Notes: a model not told the origin generated them from the sequence alone. Numbered from the stretch's first letter, positions 37,522 through 46,833 are shown. The stretch is 47,215 nt of DNA from Aquitalea pelogenes (GCF_001515305.1 NZ_LNQV01000034.1:1-47215); one strand, 5' to 3'. Program-made: numbers and translations.

Positions 37522-38208
37522 TTACTTGAAAAGTGGTGCAAGGTTTTTATTTAAAATTTTCAAGTAGTTGTTTGATAGCTTCTTAAATTCTTCTGTTTCT
37601 CTTTTTTCCTTGTCTTTGAAATTTTCGGTTGATGAGTTGTTTTTATTGATTGCTCGGATGTAAGTAATGGAAATGTTGTTATTTTCTTTCGAGTAAAGTT
37701 GAATAGAGGCAAGTATGGGGGTGTCAAAAGCATATTTCGTTTCGAACGTATTGCAGTCGAGACTGGGTATTGCTTTGTTGTTGTTTGTAATTTCTTCCTC
37801 TGATTTTCCTGTGTTATTTTTTTCGCATATCTTTGGCAGGTAGGTAAAGGGTATGCTTTGACTCATCGTAATGCTTAGCATGTAGTCTGGCATTTGTTCT
37901 AAAGTGTTTGATGAGGTGTATAGTTCAATGCCAATCTGATTTTTACTGACGATAAAAGATCCAGTATCCAGTCCGACAGGCAGTGGCTTCCATTCTCCCG
38001 GTGGGAGTGGAATATTGAAATTGCCTATTTTTATTTCCTTACTGATTGGTTTGTTACTATTTATCCAGTCTTTTAGTTGATCAATGCTTTCTTTTGAAAA
38101 ATATATTTTTTCCGATTTTAATGTGTCGGCATGGCTTGTTGCTGAAGTGCAGAAAATGCTGCTTAGTATTACCATGGCGATTGCGCTGTGACGGAGTGTG
38201 GTTGACAT
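37522..38208 (-). CDS. AT-rich secreted protein of unknown function
   Basis: A 228-residue protein with a Sec signal peptide (TTLRHSAIAMVILSSIFCTS, cleavage probably after SHA at about 27). The mature part is rich in Asn, Lys, Ile and Ser and has the stretch FNIPLPPGEWKPLP. No family is recognised. Its base composition is clearly more AT-rich than every neighbour, a sign of separate acquisition. AAGGA lies nine bases before the ATG. Its place between the chaperone gene and the lipoproteins suits an immunity or accessory protein of the effector module, but this is inference. Confidence 0.75.
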   Translation of the reverse strand: MSTTLRHSAIAMVILSSIFCTSATSHADTLKSEKIYFSKESIDQLKDWINSNKPISKEIKIGNFNIPLPPGEWKPLPVGLDTGSFIVSKNQIGIELYTSSNTLEQMPDYMLSITMSQSIPFTYLPKICEKNNTGKSEEEITNNNKAIPSLDCNTFETKYAFDTPILASIQLYSKENNNISITYIRAINKNNSSTENFKDKEKRETEEFKKLSNNYLKILNKNLAPLFK

Positions 38209-38263
38209 AATGTGTTTTCCTTAGTGACTGTGTGGAGGTTTATTTGGTAATGGCAGGAATTAA

Positions 38264-39097
38264 CTACGCTTGAGATGGTTGTTTGTTTTTTCTGTGTTTT
38301 TGCAGTTTTTCATCAATAAAGGCATTGCGCTCTGGTTCAGAAAGCAGACTTTCCTCATCGGCAAGTAATTGCATTTGATAAAGAAGTTGCATCATGGCTT
38401 CTTTGTTAGGCAGGCCAAATTTATCAGCAGTGGCTTCATGGGTTTGTTGCCATTTTTCCGCCTGATGCCAGGCACTCAACGCTTGTACGCTACCATCGCT
38501 CAGGTGTAGTACTTGATGTGGCCAGTCCGGCAAAGAGGGGAAATCAGTTGGGCGGTTTATCCGACTGGAAACGCCATCCCGGTCTTGCCAGTGAATGGAG
38601 TGAATGGGTTCGAAAACAAATTTGAATTCGGCAGGGGATAAATTGCTGAGTGCTATATGCAAACAACGTGGATCGTAAAAACGAAATATCATGGGTAGCA
38701 GGCCATTCTCCAGTTCCACTTGCGTGGCTTGTGTTAACCGTTGAGCAAGTTGATCCAGATTGATATGTGCTTGTGCGATGATGAAAATAAGACGAGGTTC
38801 ATTTTCTATAATCTGCATTAATTCCAGTAATAGTTTTACTTGTGGTTGTTGCTCCGTGTTGATGGCAATTAATACCGGCCCGGATACGGCTACCGATTGG
38901 TGAGCCGTATTGTCCAGTAACAGACGATGGGCTGGTTCTGTAGAGTGGTATCGAATGGTTTGCAGAATTAAATTCTTATCATCTGCCAGATCAATCATGG
39001 CAAATAGCTGGTTTTGCTTTTCTTGCCGTAGTTGGGTGAGCAATTCATCTAGCCATTCTGCTGTTGTATGCGATTTGGTTTTTTGTACATGCAACAT
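38264..39097 (-). CDS. DUF4123 T6SS effector chaperone/adaptor
   Basis: A 277-residue protein with the DUF4123 pattern: NQLFAMIDLADDKNL near the start, a middle with VSGPVLIAI, then LLPMIFRFYDPRCLHIALSNL and FVFEPIHSIHW. DUF4123 proteins (Tap/Tec, VasW) load a specific effector onto VgrG and are not secreted. It is coupled to vgrG by TAATG with GGAGGA upstream, and Tle1, encoded downstream, is its likely client. It is less GC-rich than the core genes. Confidence 0.88.
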   Translation of the reverse strand: MLHVQKTKSHTTAEWLDELLTQLRQEKQNQLFAMIDLADDKNLILQTIRYHSTEPAHRLLLDNTAHQSVAVSGPVLIAINTEQQPQVKLLLELMQIIENEPRLIFIIAQAHINLDQLAQRLTQATQVELENGLLPMIFRFYDPRCLHIALSNLSPAEFKFVFEPIHSIHWQDRDGVSSRINRPTDFPSLPDWPHQVLHLSDGSVQALSAWHQAEKWQQTHEATADKFGLPNKEAMMQLLYQMQLLADEESLLSEPERNAFIDEKLQKHRKNKQPSQA

Positions 39098-41429
39098 TAG
39101 CTATGTCCTCCAGTGAGTACTTGTCCTTCTTTGAAAGCGCGCTCCAGGCAAGACTTGCAATTCACCTTGGTAAAGGATGGAAGTGGAATGGATTTGGCCT
39201 GTGGACTGGTAATACTGAAGTCGCCAAAGTGGGTGATTGGCCCTGCGCCGCTACCCAGTTTTAGCCCTTCACTGCCAATGCTGATCCAGCTGCCGCCAGC
39301 CGCCAGCATGATTTCTTTGGCATTGATGACGACCTTGCCATTGGAGCTGCTGATATTGAGCTCCCCCATGGATGCCAGTTGTAATGCATCAGACTGCGCC
39401 TGGATTTGAACGGGACCTTTATTGGCGAATAATTTGATGCCTGCTTTCAGGGCAAACAGGCTGATGATTTCACTGACATTGACGGTCAGCTTTTTCATAA
39501 CCGTGATTGCGGTATTTCCAACACTGCTGACGGCCAGGGTTTTTCCGCTATGCAAGTGCATGCTGTCGGGCGTTGATAGTGCGATTCCTGCCGGTGCAGT
39601 CGCCACCAGTACGGCTTCCTGTAACTGTTTGATTTGTTGCTGTAACAACTGGTGTTGTGCTTGCCAGTCCAATTCCTCTGCATTGGCTGTTTTGGCTGCA
39701 AAACTCATGGCACGGACGTCCTGGTTGGCGTTGTCCAGTGTCTGGTAGGTTTCGCTCAGGTCGGTTTGCAGGCCAGTGGCTTTGCGCTGCGAATAGGCCG
39801 AAAGCAGCAGGCCTTTACCGGCCCGGATGGCCCCCCACTGGTCGCTGCGCAACTCAAACCCTGCCCCGCGCGGCTGGCGCTGGGCATCCACCAGGTGGCC
39901 GAGGTTGAGCTGGGTCTTGCCATATTCGGTGGCCAGCTTGATATGCTCCTTGCCCTGCAAGTCCTCCATGCGCAGCTTGTTGTGGGCGCGGGTGAGGATG
40001 ACATTGCGGGTGTGCCAGCCGCTGTCGATGTGGTCCGGCTTGCTGCTGTCGTGCAGCACCGAGGCAATGTAGGGGTGGTCCGGGTCGCCATCATCAAAAC
40101 CCAGGTTGACGCGGGTACCGGCATGCAAGGGCAGATGAAAACCAAAGCCGCCGCCGGCAAAGGGCTTGGCCAGCCGCACCGGGCGCGAGTCGCCACCGGG
40201 GCTCCAGCGGTCCAGATCAAACAGAAAACGCACCCGGTAGCGGCCCAGCTCATCCAGAAAGGGATAGCGATAGCTGTTATCGCCCGGACTCACCACCATG
40301 GCAGGCAAGGTGCCGTGAATGCGCGGCCTGGGCAGCAACGCCGGTCGCCAGGTGCGGTCGGCCGGAATGGCCTGGAAGTGGTTGTGATAGGCCTGATCGC
40401 GCGCGCCCTGATGCCGGGCGGCAATGATCAGCCAGCCATGCGGCGCTTCATCAAACCCCTGTGCCAGCCGCAACACCTCGCCCGGACGGCTGTGCAGCAC
40501 GGTGCCACTGCCACTGGCCACGCACTGGCGCGCCTGCGAAGCCTGATGGCGCAGCTGGGCGATGCGGGCGGTTTCCGCTGCATCACGCCCGCCCTCACCC
40601 CAGGCATAATCCAGCCCGTAGGCCGCTGCTTGCGGTCCAGCCACACCATGCTCGGCATCCAGTACGGTATCGGCGGTGAGATAGTTGAAATCGGTGCGGC
40701 GCACGCTGTGCAACAGGCTGCGATGGTGAATCTGCCACTGCTGGACGGCCGGGCTGTCATCCTGGCGCAGCCGCCCGCCGCCCGCAGCGGAATATCCAGT
40801 AGCCGCCCGCGGCCATAGTGCTCCAGATTATCGCCAAACAGCAGCACCTCCTTGCCCGCCTCCTCCACCACAAACTGGTAAAACAGGCCCGCCTCCGCCG
40901 CCAGGCGGGAAATGAACTGCAAATCCGACTCGCGCCACTGGGTGAGATGTGCATGGGTGGGCAGTGGCGCCGTCAACTGAAAGCGCACGGCACTGGCGGC
41001 AAAGCCATGCTGCTGCAACAGCGCCGTGATGACCTGCTGCACCGTGTTGTTCTGAAACAGACGGCAGGTGCTGCCCTGGGCCAGCAGGCTCAGGCGCGGC
41101 CCGATGGCAAAGCGGTAGCGGGTTTGCTGCACATTGCTGTCCTCACGCCAGGCCTCGCACACCACGCCATGCCACACGCGCTGCAAAGCGGGGTCGGCGG
41201 GTGGACTGGGCAGGCCGGGAAAGGAAGGCAGCGGGTTGAGGGGTGGCGGGCTGATGGTGAAGCTGACCGGCTGGTGGATGAGGCTGGCGAGCGGCAGGGC
41301 GGGGTCGGGGCTGGTGACGGTGACGTTGAGCAGGTAGGGGGTGTCGAGTGCTTCGTCGAGGGTGAAGTGGTGTACGGAGAGGTCCAGGCCCAGGTGGGAG
41401 GGGAAGCGCAGCTGGTAGGGGTTGGGCAT
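39097..41429 (-). CDS. vgrG: VgrG spike protein (TssI), frameshifted near 40771
   Basis: VgrG forms the trimeric spike on the Hcp tube. The N-terminal gp27-like part runs from ATG 41429 (PNPYQLRFPSHLGLDLSVHHF...LFGDNLEHYGRG...IPLRAAGG) and then leaves the family frame. One base back, LRQDDSPAVQQWQIHHRSLL joins straight to HSVRRTDFNYLTADTVLDAEHG and the gp5/DUF2345 part, to the stop at 39097. One added base in GGCGGC around 40771-40776 gives 777 residues. GYRVRFLFDLD-like RYRVRFLFDLDRWSPGG and HIDSGWHTRN are typical. The C-terminal extension is short (about 25 residues, with two Cys), so no large effector domain is fused. AAGGA precedes the start. It feeds straight into the chaperone gene. Confidence 0.92.
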
Positions 41430-41454
41430 GGGTAGCGTCCTTGTCTGATGGCGT

Positions 41455-41493
41455 GAAAACCCATACAGCAGGCGGTGATGCCTGCTGCATGGG
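41455..41493 (-). terminator. Terminator between hcp and vgrG
   Basis: Read on the minus strand, CCCATGCAGCAGGC pairs with GCCTGCTGTATGGG (one mismatch in 14) and is followed by TTTTC. It should let hcp be made in excess over vgrG and the effector module downstream. Confidence 0.85.
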
Positions 41494-41504
41494 GGAGCTA
41501 GGCG

Positions 41505-41990
41505 TTAGCGGTTTTCCACCCAGCTGTCGGAGTGGATGATGTTGCCGTCCTTGTAGGCCCAGGTGATTTTTTCGTAACGCACTTCCACTTCTTCAAGGTG
41601 GTTGTAGCGCTCCTTGGCGACGTCCTTGATGTTGTGCATCCTGGGTTTGACGGCCACCACCTTGACGTTCTCCAGCTTCATGTTGAAGTACTCTTTTTCT
41701 TCACCGGCATCGTCAATGCGGTACCACTTCAGTTCCATGCCCTTGAGGTTCTGGCCGCTGGTGACCGCCTTGTACAGGTAGGGCGAGGCGGCATCGAATT
41801 CCTTGACGAAACTCAGCGGGGTATGCACGCGGGTGCCGGTGAGCTTGCCGGTATTACCATCGGTGGGGATGTAAACGCTGTGGTCGAACTCCAGTACTTC
41901 GACCGAGCCTTCACGACCCTGCACGGTGACAGAGCCCTTGATGTCGGCACCGCCGTCGTCCTTGATCCACAAATAAGCGGGTATGGCCAT
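41505..41990 (-). CDS. hcp: Hcp tube protein (TssD)
   Basis: The 161-residue ring protein that polymerises into the T6SS inner tube. AIPAYLWIKDDGGADIKGSV and YKAVTSGQNLKGMELKWYRID are the family pattern; HTPLSFVKEFDAASPYL is in the usual place. The start at 41990 has AAGGAG eight bases upstream; the open frame to 42083 is rejected. The gene stands between leader hairpins and a strong terminator, as expected for an abundant structural protein. Confidence 0.95.
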   Translation of the reverse strand: MAIPAYLWIKDDGGADIKGSVTVQGREGSVEVLEFDHSVYIPTDGNTGKLTGTRVHTPLSFVKEFDAASPYLYKAVTSGQNLKGMELKWYRIDDAGEEKEYFNMKLENVKVVAVKPRMHNIKDVAKERYNHLEEVEVRYEKITWAYKDGNIIHSDSWVENR

Positions 41991-42007
41991 GCTGTTTCTC
42001 CTTGCTG

Positions 42008-42060
42008 CGGGGCTCTGCCCCGGTGGTGGTGCCACCCGGCACGCAGGGTGCTGCGGGTGG
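42008..42060 (-). promoter_or_regulatory. Hairpins in the hcp leader
   Basis: Two stems lie just before the hcp ribosome site: CGGGGC/GCCCCG with a 3-base loop (42008-42022) and CCACCCG/CGGGTGG (42032-42060). Neither has a U-tract. They may stabilise a processed hcp message or shelter its 5' end. Confidence 0.4.
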
Positions 42061-42079
42061 TGCTGTTGACACCCGGTTG

Positions 42080-43660
42080 TCACCGCCCGGCGGGCGGTTC
42101 GATCAGGGTGATTTCCACGCGCCGGTTTTTGCTGCGGCCGGACGCATCGTCATTGCCAGACAGCGGCTGGGTGTCAGCCAGCCCCTGTACGGCAAAATGG
42201 GTTAGGGGAAAGGTGGAGGCCGTCACCAGCCATTGGCGTACCGCCTCGGCCCGTGCCAGCGACAGCCGCAGATTGGCCGTGCGGCTGCCGGTGTTGTCGG
42301 TGTGGCCGTCTATCAGCACCCGCTTGCCGGGATTGGCCTGTATCCATACCAGCACGGACTGCAAGGCCAGCTTGGCTTCCGGCTTGAGCAGGCTCTGGCC
42401 GCTGTCGAACAGTGCCGTGCTATCCAGCCGGATTACCTCCGGCTTGGGTTGGGGCGGGTGGTAGGACTGAATGGCGCGCTGGACGATGTCAGCCAGGTAT
42501 TGCCCCTGATACAGGCCAAAGCCGAGCCGGAGTGGCACGCCATCGGCAGCCAGTGTGCCAAGGTGCTGCTGCCAGCTTTGCAGCTGTTGCACCGCCTTGC
42601 CCCGCGCGGGTTCCTGGCTGACGGACAGTGACTGGAAGGCGTGCAGGCGCACCGCGGTTTGCGCAATCAGCTGCTGATTGTTCCAGGCCGAGCAACAGAC
42701 AAAGGCCAGTAGCAGCAAGGCACAGCTAGTCAGCAGGGTGGCCAGCTGTCGCCAGTGGCGCGGGCAGGCGCGGATGGGCGCAAAGCACCCCGCCAGCACG
42801 GTCAGCTGTGCATTGTCGGTGGGGCCGCTGAACACCGGGGTGGCGGGGGTGTGTAGCCCGCTATGCCGGGTGGCGGCCTGTTGCCAGGGTGGCTCGCCAG
42901 CATCTGCCAGCGTGGCCGGGTGAGCCAGCCAGCCGACAGCGTGCACGGCAGGGGCGCCTTTGCTGGCTTGTTGGGGCAGCAGGGCTGGCAGCAGTTGCTG
43001 GCTGACATGCTGTTGCAAGCTGTTGAGTACCGCGGCTTGCTGCAGGGCCATGGACGCATGGTCGGCCGGTGCTTGCAGTGCGTGCGCCAGCACGGCCTGC
43101 ATCTGCTGTTCGATGGCGTCTTGCAGCGCCGGATAGCTGGTACAGGGTGTGATGGCGGCATCCTGCGGTACTTGCAGATTGGCTTGCGGATGAGCGGTCA
43201 GTATCAGCACTGCACCCGGCAGCGGGTGGCCTTGTTGCGCTTGAGCCAGTTGCCAGGCGTGATACCAGTCGGCCAGCCGGGCGCTGGCAGCCGGTGTGGC
43301 ATCGGTTTCATCGGCATTGATGACCAGTATCACTCCGCGCACCCGAATGCCGCTGCTGTGCCAGGCCGCCAGTTGTTGTGGCCGGTCCAGCCAGTGCCAG
43401 GCCGGTTGCAGTGTGCTGCGCCAGCCTTGCTCACCTTGCAAGCTATGTGCTGCCGGCCCTGCCAGCAGGATGACTTCTGTTACATCGCTGGCCGTGCTTT
43501 GCCGCCGCAAGTGGCTCCATAGCGCCAGCATGCCGATCAGCCATGCCAGACTTAGCAGCATGGCCACCGCGCCGGAAACCGGCAGCGCCTGCCAGATCAG
43601 CAGCAGACCCAGCGTCAGCATGGTCAGTGGATACAGCCAGTACCAAAGCAGCTGTGGCAT
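42080..43660 (-). CDS. OmpA-domain membrane protein of the T6SS (TagL-like anchor)
   Basis: A 526-residue protein with an N-terminal membrane hairpin (about 5-50), a cytoplasmic domain with VILLAGPAAHSL and GVILVINADETD, a third membrane segment (about 314-330) and a periplasmic OmpA domain at about 425-526. The peptidoglycan-binding residues fit: Asp455 in DGHTDNTGS and Arg470 in LSLARAEAV, 15 apart as in OmpA. The layout repeats that of TssM up to the third membrane segment. It follows tssL by nine bases. TssL here lacks its own peptidoglycan domain, so this protein probably anchors the membrane complex to the wall. Confidence 0.82.
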   Translation of the reverse strand: MPQLLWYWLYPLTMLTLGLLLIWQALPVSGAVAMLLSLAWLIGMLALWSHLRRQSTASDVTEVILLAGPAAHSLQGEQGWRSTLQPAWHWLDRPQQLAAWHSSGIRVRGVILVINADETDATPAASARLADWYHAWQLAQAQQGHPLPGAVLILTAHPQANLQVPQDAAITPCTSYPALQDAIEQQMQAVLAHALQAPADHASMALQQAAVLNSLQQHVSQQLLPALLPQQASKGAPAVHAVGWLAHPATLADAGEPPWQQAATRHSGLHTPATPVFSGPTDNAQLTVLAGCFAPIRACPRHWRQLATLLTSCALLLLAFVCCSAWNNQQLIAQTAVRLHAFQSLSVSQEPARGKAVQQLQSWQQHLGTLAADGVPLRLGFGLYQGQYLADIVQRAIQSYHPPQPKPEVIRLDSTALFDSGQSLLKPEAKLALQSVLVWIQANPGKRVLIDGHTDNTGSRTANLRLSLARAEAVRQWLVTASTFPLTHFAVQGLADTQPLSGNDDASGRSKNRRVEITLIEPPAGR

Positions 43661-43669
43661 GGTGCGTCC

Positions 43670-44314
43670 TTAGTTGCCAAGCTGGCGCAGTGCTTGGTGC
43701 AGCCAGCCTTGGAGCAGTAAATAGATGACGAGTAGCAGCAGGCCGGACAGCATGGCCCACAGCCACGGAGAAAAACTGCGCCAGTGCCAGACCGGGCGGG
43801 GTGGCGGGACGGCTTCCTGGGTGGGCTCCAGCGCGTTGATCACCTTGTCCAGTTGCTGTCGCCATTGCTTGCGTTGCGAGGCATCGCCCTGGCTGTACTT
43901 GCCTTCAAAGCCCAGTGCCAGCACCAGTTGCCAGCAAGCCAGCAGCCAGTACGATGGCTGCGGGCGGGCCAGCTCGCTGCGCATTTGCTCATACAGTTGT
44001 TCTCCGCCTTGCAGCGAGGCAAAGCGGTGCACTTGCAAGGGCCTGGCCTGCCAATGGGCACGGGCTGGTTCCGGCAAATGGCGCAGGGCGGTTTCGTCCA
44101 GCAGGCAGCAGCAGGCATAGATGATTTGCTCCCGCTCGGCGCGTGGTGCTCCGGCTTGTTCCAGCGCCTGTTCCAGTTGATCCAGCAACTGCTGGCAATC
44201 CTGGTTCAGCTGGTGTTCGGTCACCGGCTCGGCTTGTTGCTGCAAACGGGTGACGATCAGCGCGATGTCGCGCATATTGCCGCGCACGGCATGCAGGATG
44301 GACAGAGGGCTCAT
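43670..44314 (-). CDS. tssL: T6SS inner-membrane protein TssL (DotU family)
   Basis: A 214-residue protein with a cytoplasmic helical DotU domain (IIYACCCLLDETALRHL, HRFASLQGGEQLYEQM) and one C-terminal membrane segment (WAMLSGLLLLVIYLLLQGWL). There is no OmpA extension. Its ATG overlaps the tssK stop (ATGA); the long open frame upstream to 44941 is only a shadow of tssK. TssL links TssM to the baseplate. Confidence 0.92.
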   Translation of the reverse strand: MSPLSILHAVRGNMRDIALIVTRLQQQAEPVTEHQLNQDCQQLLDQLEQALEQAGAPRAEREQIIYACCCLLDETALRHLPEPARAHWQARPLQVHRFASLQGGEQLYEQMRSELARPQPSYWLLACWQLVLALGFEGKYSQGDASQRKQWRQQLDKVINALEPTQEAVPPPRPVWHWRSFSPWLWAMLSGLLLLVIYLLLQGWLHQALRQLGN

Positions 44315-45660
44315 GGGGTAGGCACCGCGTACAAGGCCAGTTGCAGCTCTGGCAAGGAGGATGGGAAGTAAAAGGCGCAGGACTGGGCGGCCAGCATGGC
44401 GGCAAAGGCCGGATGCTGCTTGTCCAGCGCAAAATACAGGCTGTCCACCCGGCTGGGCAGGGCGGTGGGCAGGCGTTGCATGGCTTTGAGCGGAATGCCA
44501 TTGAGCGCCGAGGACAGTATGCGTGCCACTTCGTCCGGGGCACCGGCCTTGGCCACCAGGGGTAATTGCTCTTGCAGCTGGTGCAGCGGCATGGCGGCGT
44601 GAACCGACAGGTAGAAATCCATGCCATCGCGCAAGCGGGCATCTGTCAGATGCGCCAGCCACAGATTGCTGCCATCGCGTTGCAGCGGCAGTACCACCAC
44701 CGGGGTGGGAATCACCGTGTCCAGCAGGGTGCGGATCAGCTGTTCCAGTTGCTGGAATACCCTGCCCAGTTGGAGGTGGTCGTAAGCGGGGATATCGGTC
44801 AGCTGCTGTTCCAGGGCAAAGGTGCTGAGCATGCCGGCCAGCCGCGACAGGCACAGATAGGCGGCATAGGGCGGGCAGCTGTCCAGCGTGGGCAGCATGC
44901 GCAGCTCCGGCCAGCTTTGCGCCAGGCTGTGCATCAGCCATAGCAGGCTGAGATCGGACAGCAGATAGTCGGCGGCTTGCCGGGTGCGTTCACGGCGCTG
45001 TTGTTGCAGGCTGTGCTGCCTGGCCAGCAACAGCTCGGCCAGCAATTGCAGGCGCTGTTGCAGCAAGGGTGAAGCGCTGCAGCACAGCAAGGGCGGGATA
45101 AAGCCGGCGTCCAGCTCGAAACGGCCTTGTGGATTGCGTTGCAGCCGTGCCAGCGGCAGCTTGCTCATGCCATCCAGCGCTTCGCCGTCAAATTTCAGCA
45201 GCAGATTGAGTTGTTCGACCGCCAGTTCGTCTTCCTGCTCGCCCATGTGGTCGGGCACCTGGGCAAACTGTTGCCGGTAGCGGCGAGGGGTTTCTTCCGG
45301 CCGCACCTCGCCCTGATGCAGGTTATTGCCAAGCGGGTTGAGCAGCGGCAGCGTCAACCACAGTGTCACGCTGTCGGTGGCGTGGCTGAGGGTATCCAGA
45401 TGACGGGCCGCAGGCGGCTGACCGCTGATGCGGGTATCGAAGGCCGTACCATCGGGAAACCGGCCTGCCAGCTGTTGCAGCCGGACCTGGCCCTGTTCCA
45501 GAGCCAATGGGTCCAGCGCCAGCGTAGTCAAGCCCCAGGGAAAGGGGCTGGCCAGTGCCGCCAGTTGCTGTTGTTGCCAGGCGTGCTGTGCTTCTTGTTG
45601 CTGGAATAACTGTGGCAAGAGCAGGATGCCTTCATGCCATAGGGGTTTGTGAATGCGCAA
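44311..45660 (-). CDS. tssK: T6SS baseplate subunit TssK
   Basis: TssK connects the baseplate to the membrane complex. The 449-residue product starts RIHKPLWHEGILLLPQLFQQQE, the family signature. The start appears to be TTG at 45660, with AAGGA about nine bases upstream, since no ATG or GTG precedes the signature closely. It lies 12 bases after tssE and overlaps tssL. Confidence 0.93.
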   Translation of the reverse strand: MRIHKPLWHEGILLLPQLFQQQEAQHAWQQQQLAALASPFPWGLTTLALDPLALEQGQVRLQQLAGRFPDGTAFDTRISGQPPAARHLDTLSHATDSVTLWLTLPLLNPLGNNLHQGEVRPEETPRRYRQQFAQVPDHMGEQEDELAVEQLNLLLKFDGEALDGMSKLPLARLQRNPQGRFELDAGFIPPLLCCSASPLLQQRLQLLAELLLARQHSLQQQRRERTRQAADYLLSDLSLLWLMHSLAQSWPELRMLPTLDSCPPYAAYLCLSRLAGMLSTFALEQQLTDIPAYDHLQLGRVFQQLEQLIRTLLDTVIPTPVVVLPLQRDGSNLWLAHLTDARLRDGMDFYLSVHAAMPLHQLQEQLPLVAKAGAPDEVARILSSALNGIPLKAMQRLPTALPSRVDSLYFALDKQHPAFAAMLAAQSCAFYFPSSLPELQLALYAVPTP

Positions 45661-45672
45661 GCTGGATATCCT

Positions 45673-46176
45673 TCACGTTGAGCGGGGGGTACGGTTTGCC
45701 AGGGACGGTTGGGGCGTGGCCTGGCGTGCTGGTGCTTTCTGCCCGGCGGCCCCCAGCAACTGCAGGCGCACCGCATGGTCGGGCGTGAAATAACTGCCAA
45801 AGCGCACCAGGCCGCTTTGCTTGAGATGGCAGATCAGCTCATAGCCCAGTACATCGTCTTGGGCATTGGCCAGCAGCTGGATGTCGATGTGGGCCAGGCG
45901 TGGCTCGTAGCGCAGCAAGGTGCTGGCAATGTGTTGCCGCAACAGGTGCGCACTGGCCGGTAAATGGCGGTAAATCATGGCGAGGTCAGGCAAGCCGTAA
46001 TCCGGCAGGTGCTTGATTGCGCCTTGTCTGCTGTTGAGAATCACCCGGATGTTGTCCATCACGCTGAACAGGTGCTGGCTGTTTTCATCCCAGGCGTGCA
46101 GGCTGCTGCCATCCTGAAAATTGCCCAGCAACTTTTCGTAGAGCGACGGCCCGCTATGGCGCTGTCGCGTGTTCAT
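45673..46176 (-). CDS. tssE: T6SS baseplate subunit TssE (gp25-like)
   Basis: A 167-residue gp25-like wedge protein: SLYEKLLGNF at the start, VMDNIRVILNSRQGAIKHLPDYGLPDL in the middle, and the late LICHLKQ. The last 25 residues are a basic, low-complexity tail. Its ATG overlaps the tssJ stop (ATGA). Confidence 0.93.
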   Translation of the reverse strand: MNTRQRHSGPSLYEKLLGNFQDGSSLHAWDENSQHLFSVMDNIRVILNSRQGAIKHLPDYGLPDLAMIYRHLPASAHLLRQHIASTLLRYEPRLAHIDIQLLANAQDDVLGYELICHLKQSGLVRFGSYFTPDHAVRLQLLGAAGQKAPARQATPQPSLANRTPRST

Positions 46177-46802
46177 TTGCCACTCCTTGCTGGCACAGCC
46201 GGGGCACTGGCCGCTGCTGCAGGCGCTATGGTTTTCTGCGCTGGTGGGGTGGCCGGTGTTTGCGGCTGCGGTGCGGCTGGCGGGTCCGGCGGGTGTGGCA
46301 GCCAGGGGATGAGGATCTGGTTATCCAGTAGTTCCAGACGGGCTGCTTTCTGGTTATCCAGCTCCTTGACTGACATGCTGACGCGCCAGATGGCCGGTGG
46401 TGCGGGCTGGCGGAACAGCGCCACCACGGCGATCTGGCTGGTGTTGGGTTCTACCGCTGCATTGAGGCTGACACTTGCGCCGGGGCGGAGCAGCAGGTCG
46501 TGACGTGCCAGCATTTCATCGCCCAATGTCTCCCGGTCCTGGCTCAGCAGCTGTTCATAGCTGGCACGGGCAAAGGTCTTGCCGTCGCGCAACTGATAGA
46601 CCCGCACCACCACGGAGAGGGCATGCCCGCGCTCATCCGGATTGATGGCCTCGCGCGCGGTGAAGTCCAGTTTCAGTGTGGTCAGCTTGGGATAAAACAC
46701 GGCTGAAACCACTTGCTGGCTACCGTTTTTCAGTGCTTGCCAGGCTCCGCAGCCGGTGAGGGGGAGCAGCAGGCAAAGCAGAAGGGTAATGCGCAGGCGC
46801 AT
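46173..46802 (-). CDS. tssJ: T6SS outer-membrane lipoprotein TssJ
   Basis: A 209-residue lipoprotein with signal RLRITLLLCLLLPLTGC (Cys18), then a transthyretin-like domain (LSVVVRVYQLRDGKTFARASYEQLL). TssJ ties the complex to the outer membrane and binds TssM. The last 45 or so residues are Pro/Ala/Gln-rich, longer than usual. The start 46802 has GGAGA eight bases upstream; an ATG at 46841 overlapping the tssG stop would add 13 residues before the signal. Confidence 0.92.
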   Translation of the reverse strand: MRLRITLLLCLLLPLTGCGAWQALKNGSQQVVSAVFYPKLTTLKLDFTAREAINPDERGHALSVVVRVYQLRDGKTFARASYEQLLSQDRETLGDEMLARHDLLLRPGASVSLNAAVEPNTSQIAVVALFRQPAPPAIWRVSMSVKELDNQKAARLELLDNQILIPWLPHPPDPPAAPQPQTPATPPAQKTIAPAAAASAPAVPARSGK

Positions 46803-46833
46803 GCGGAAGGTCTCCGGCAAAAGGGTGGATAGG

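Noticed and set aside
43670-44941. A 423-codon frame containing TssL with a long N-terminal extension
   Set aside because: The part before 44314 is the tssK gene read in another frame; TssL starts at the ATGA overlap.
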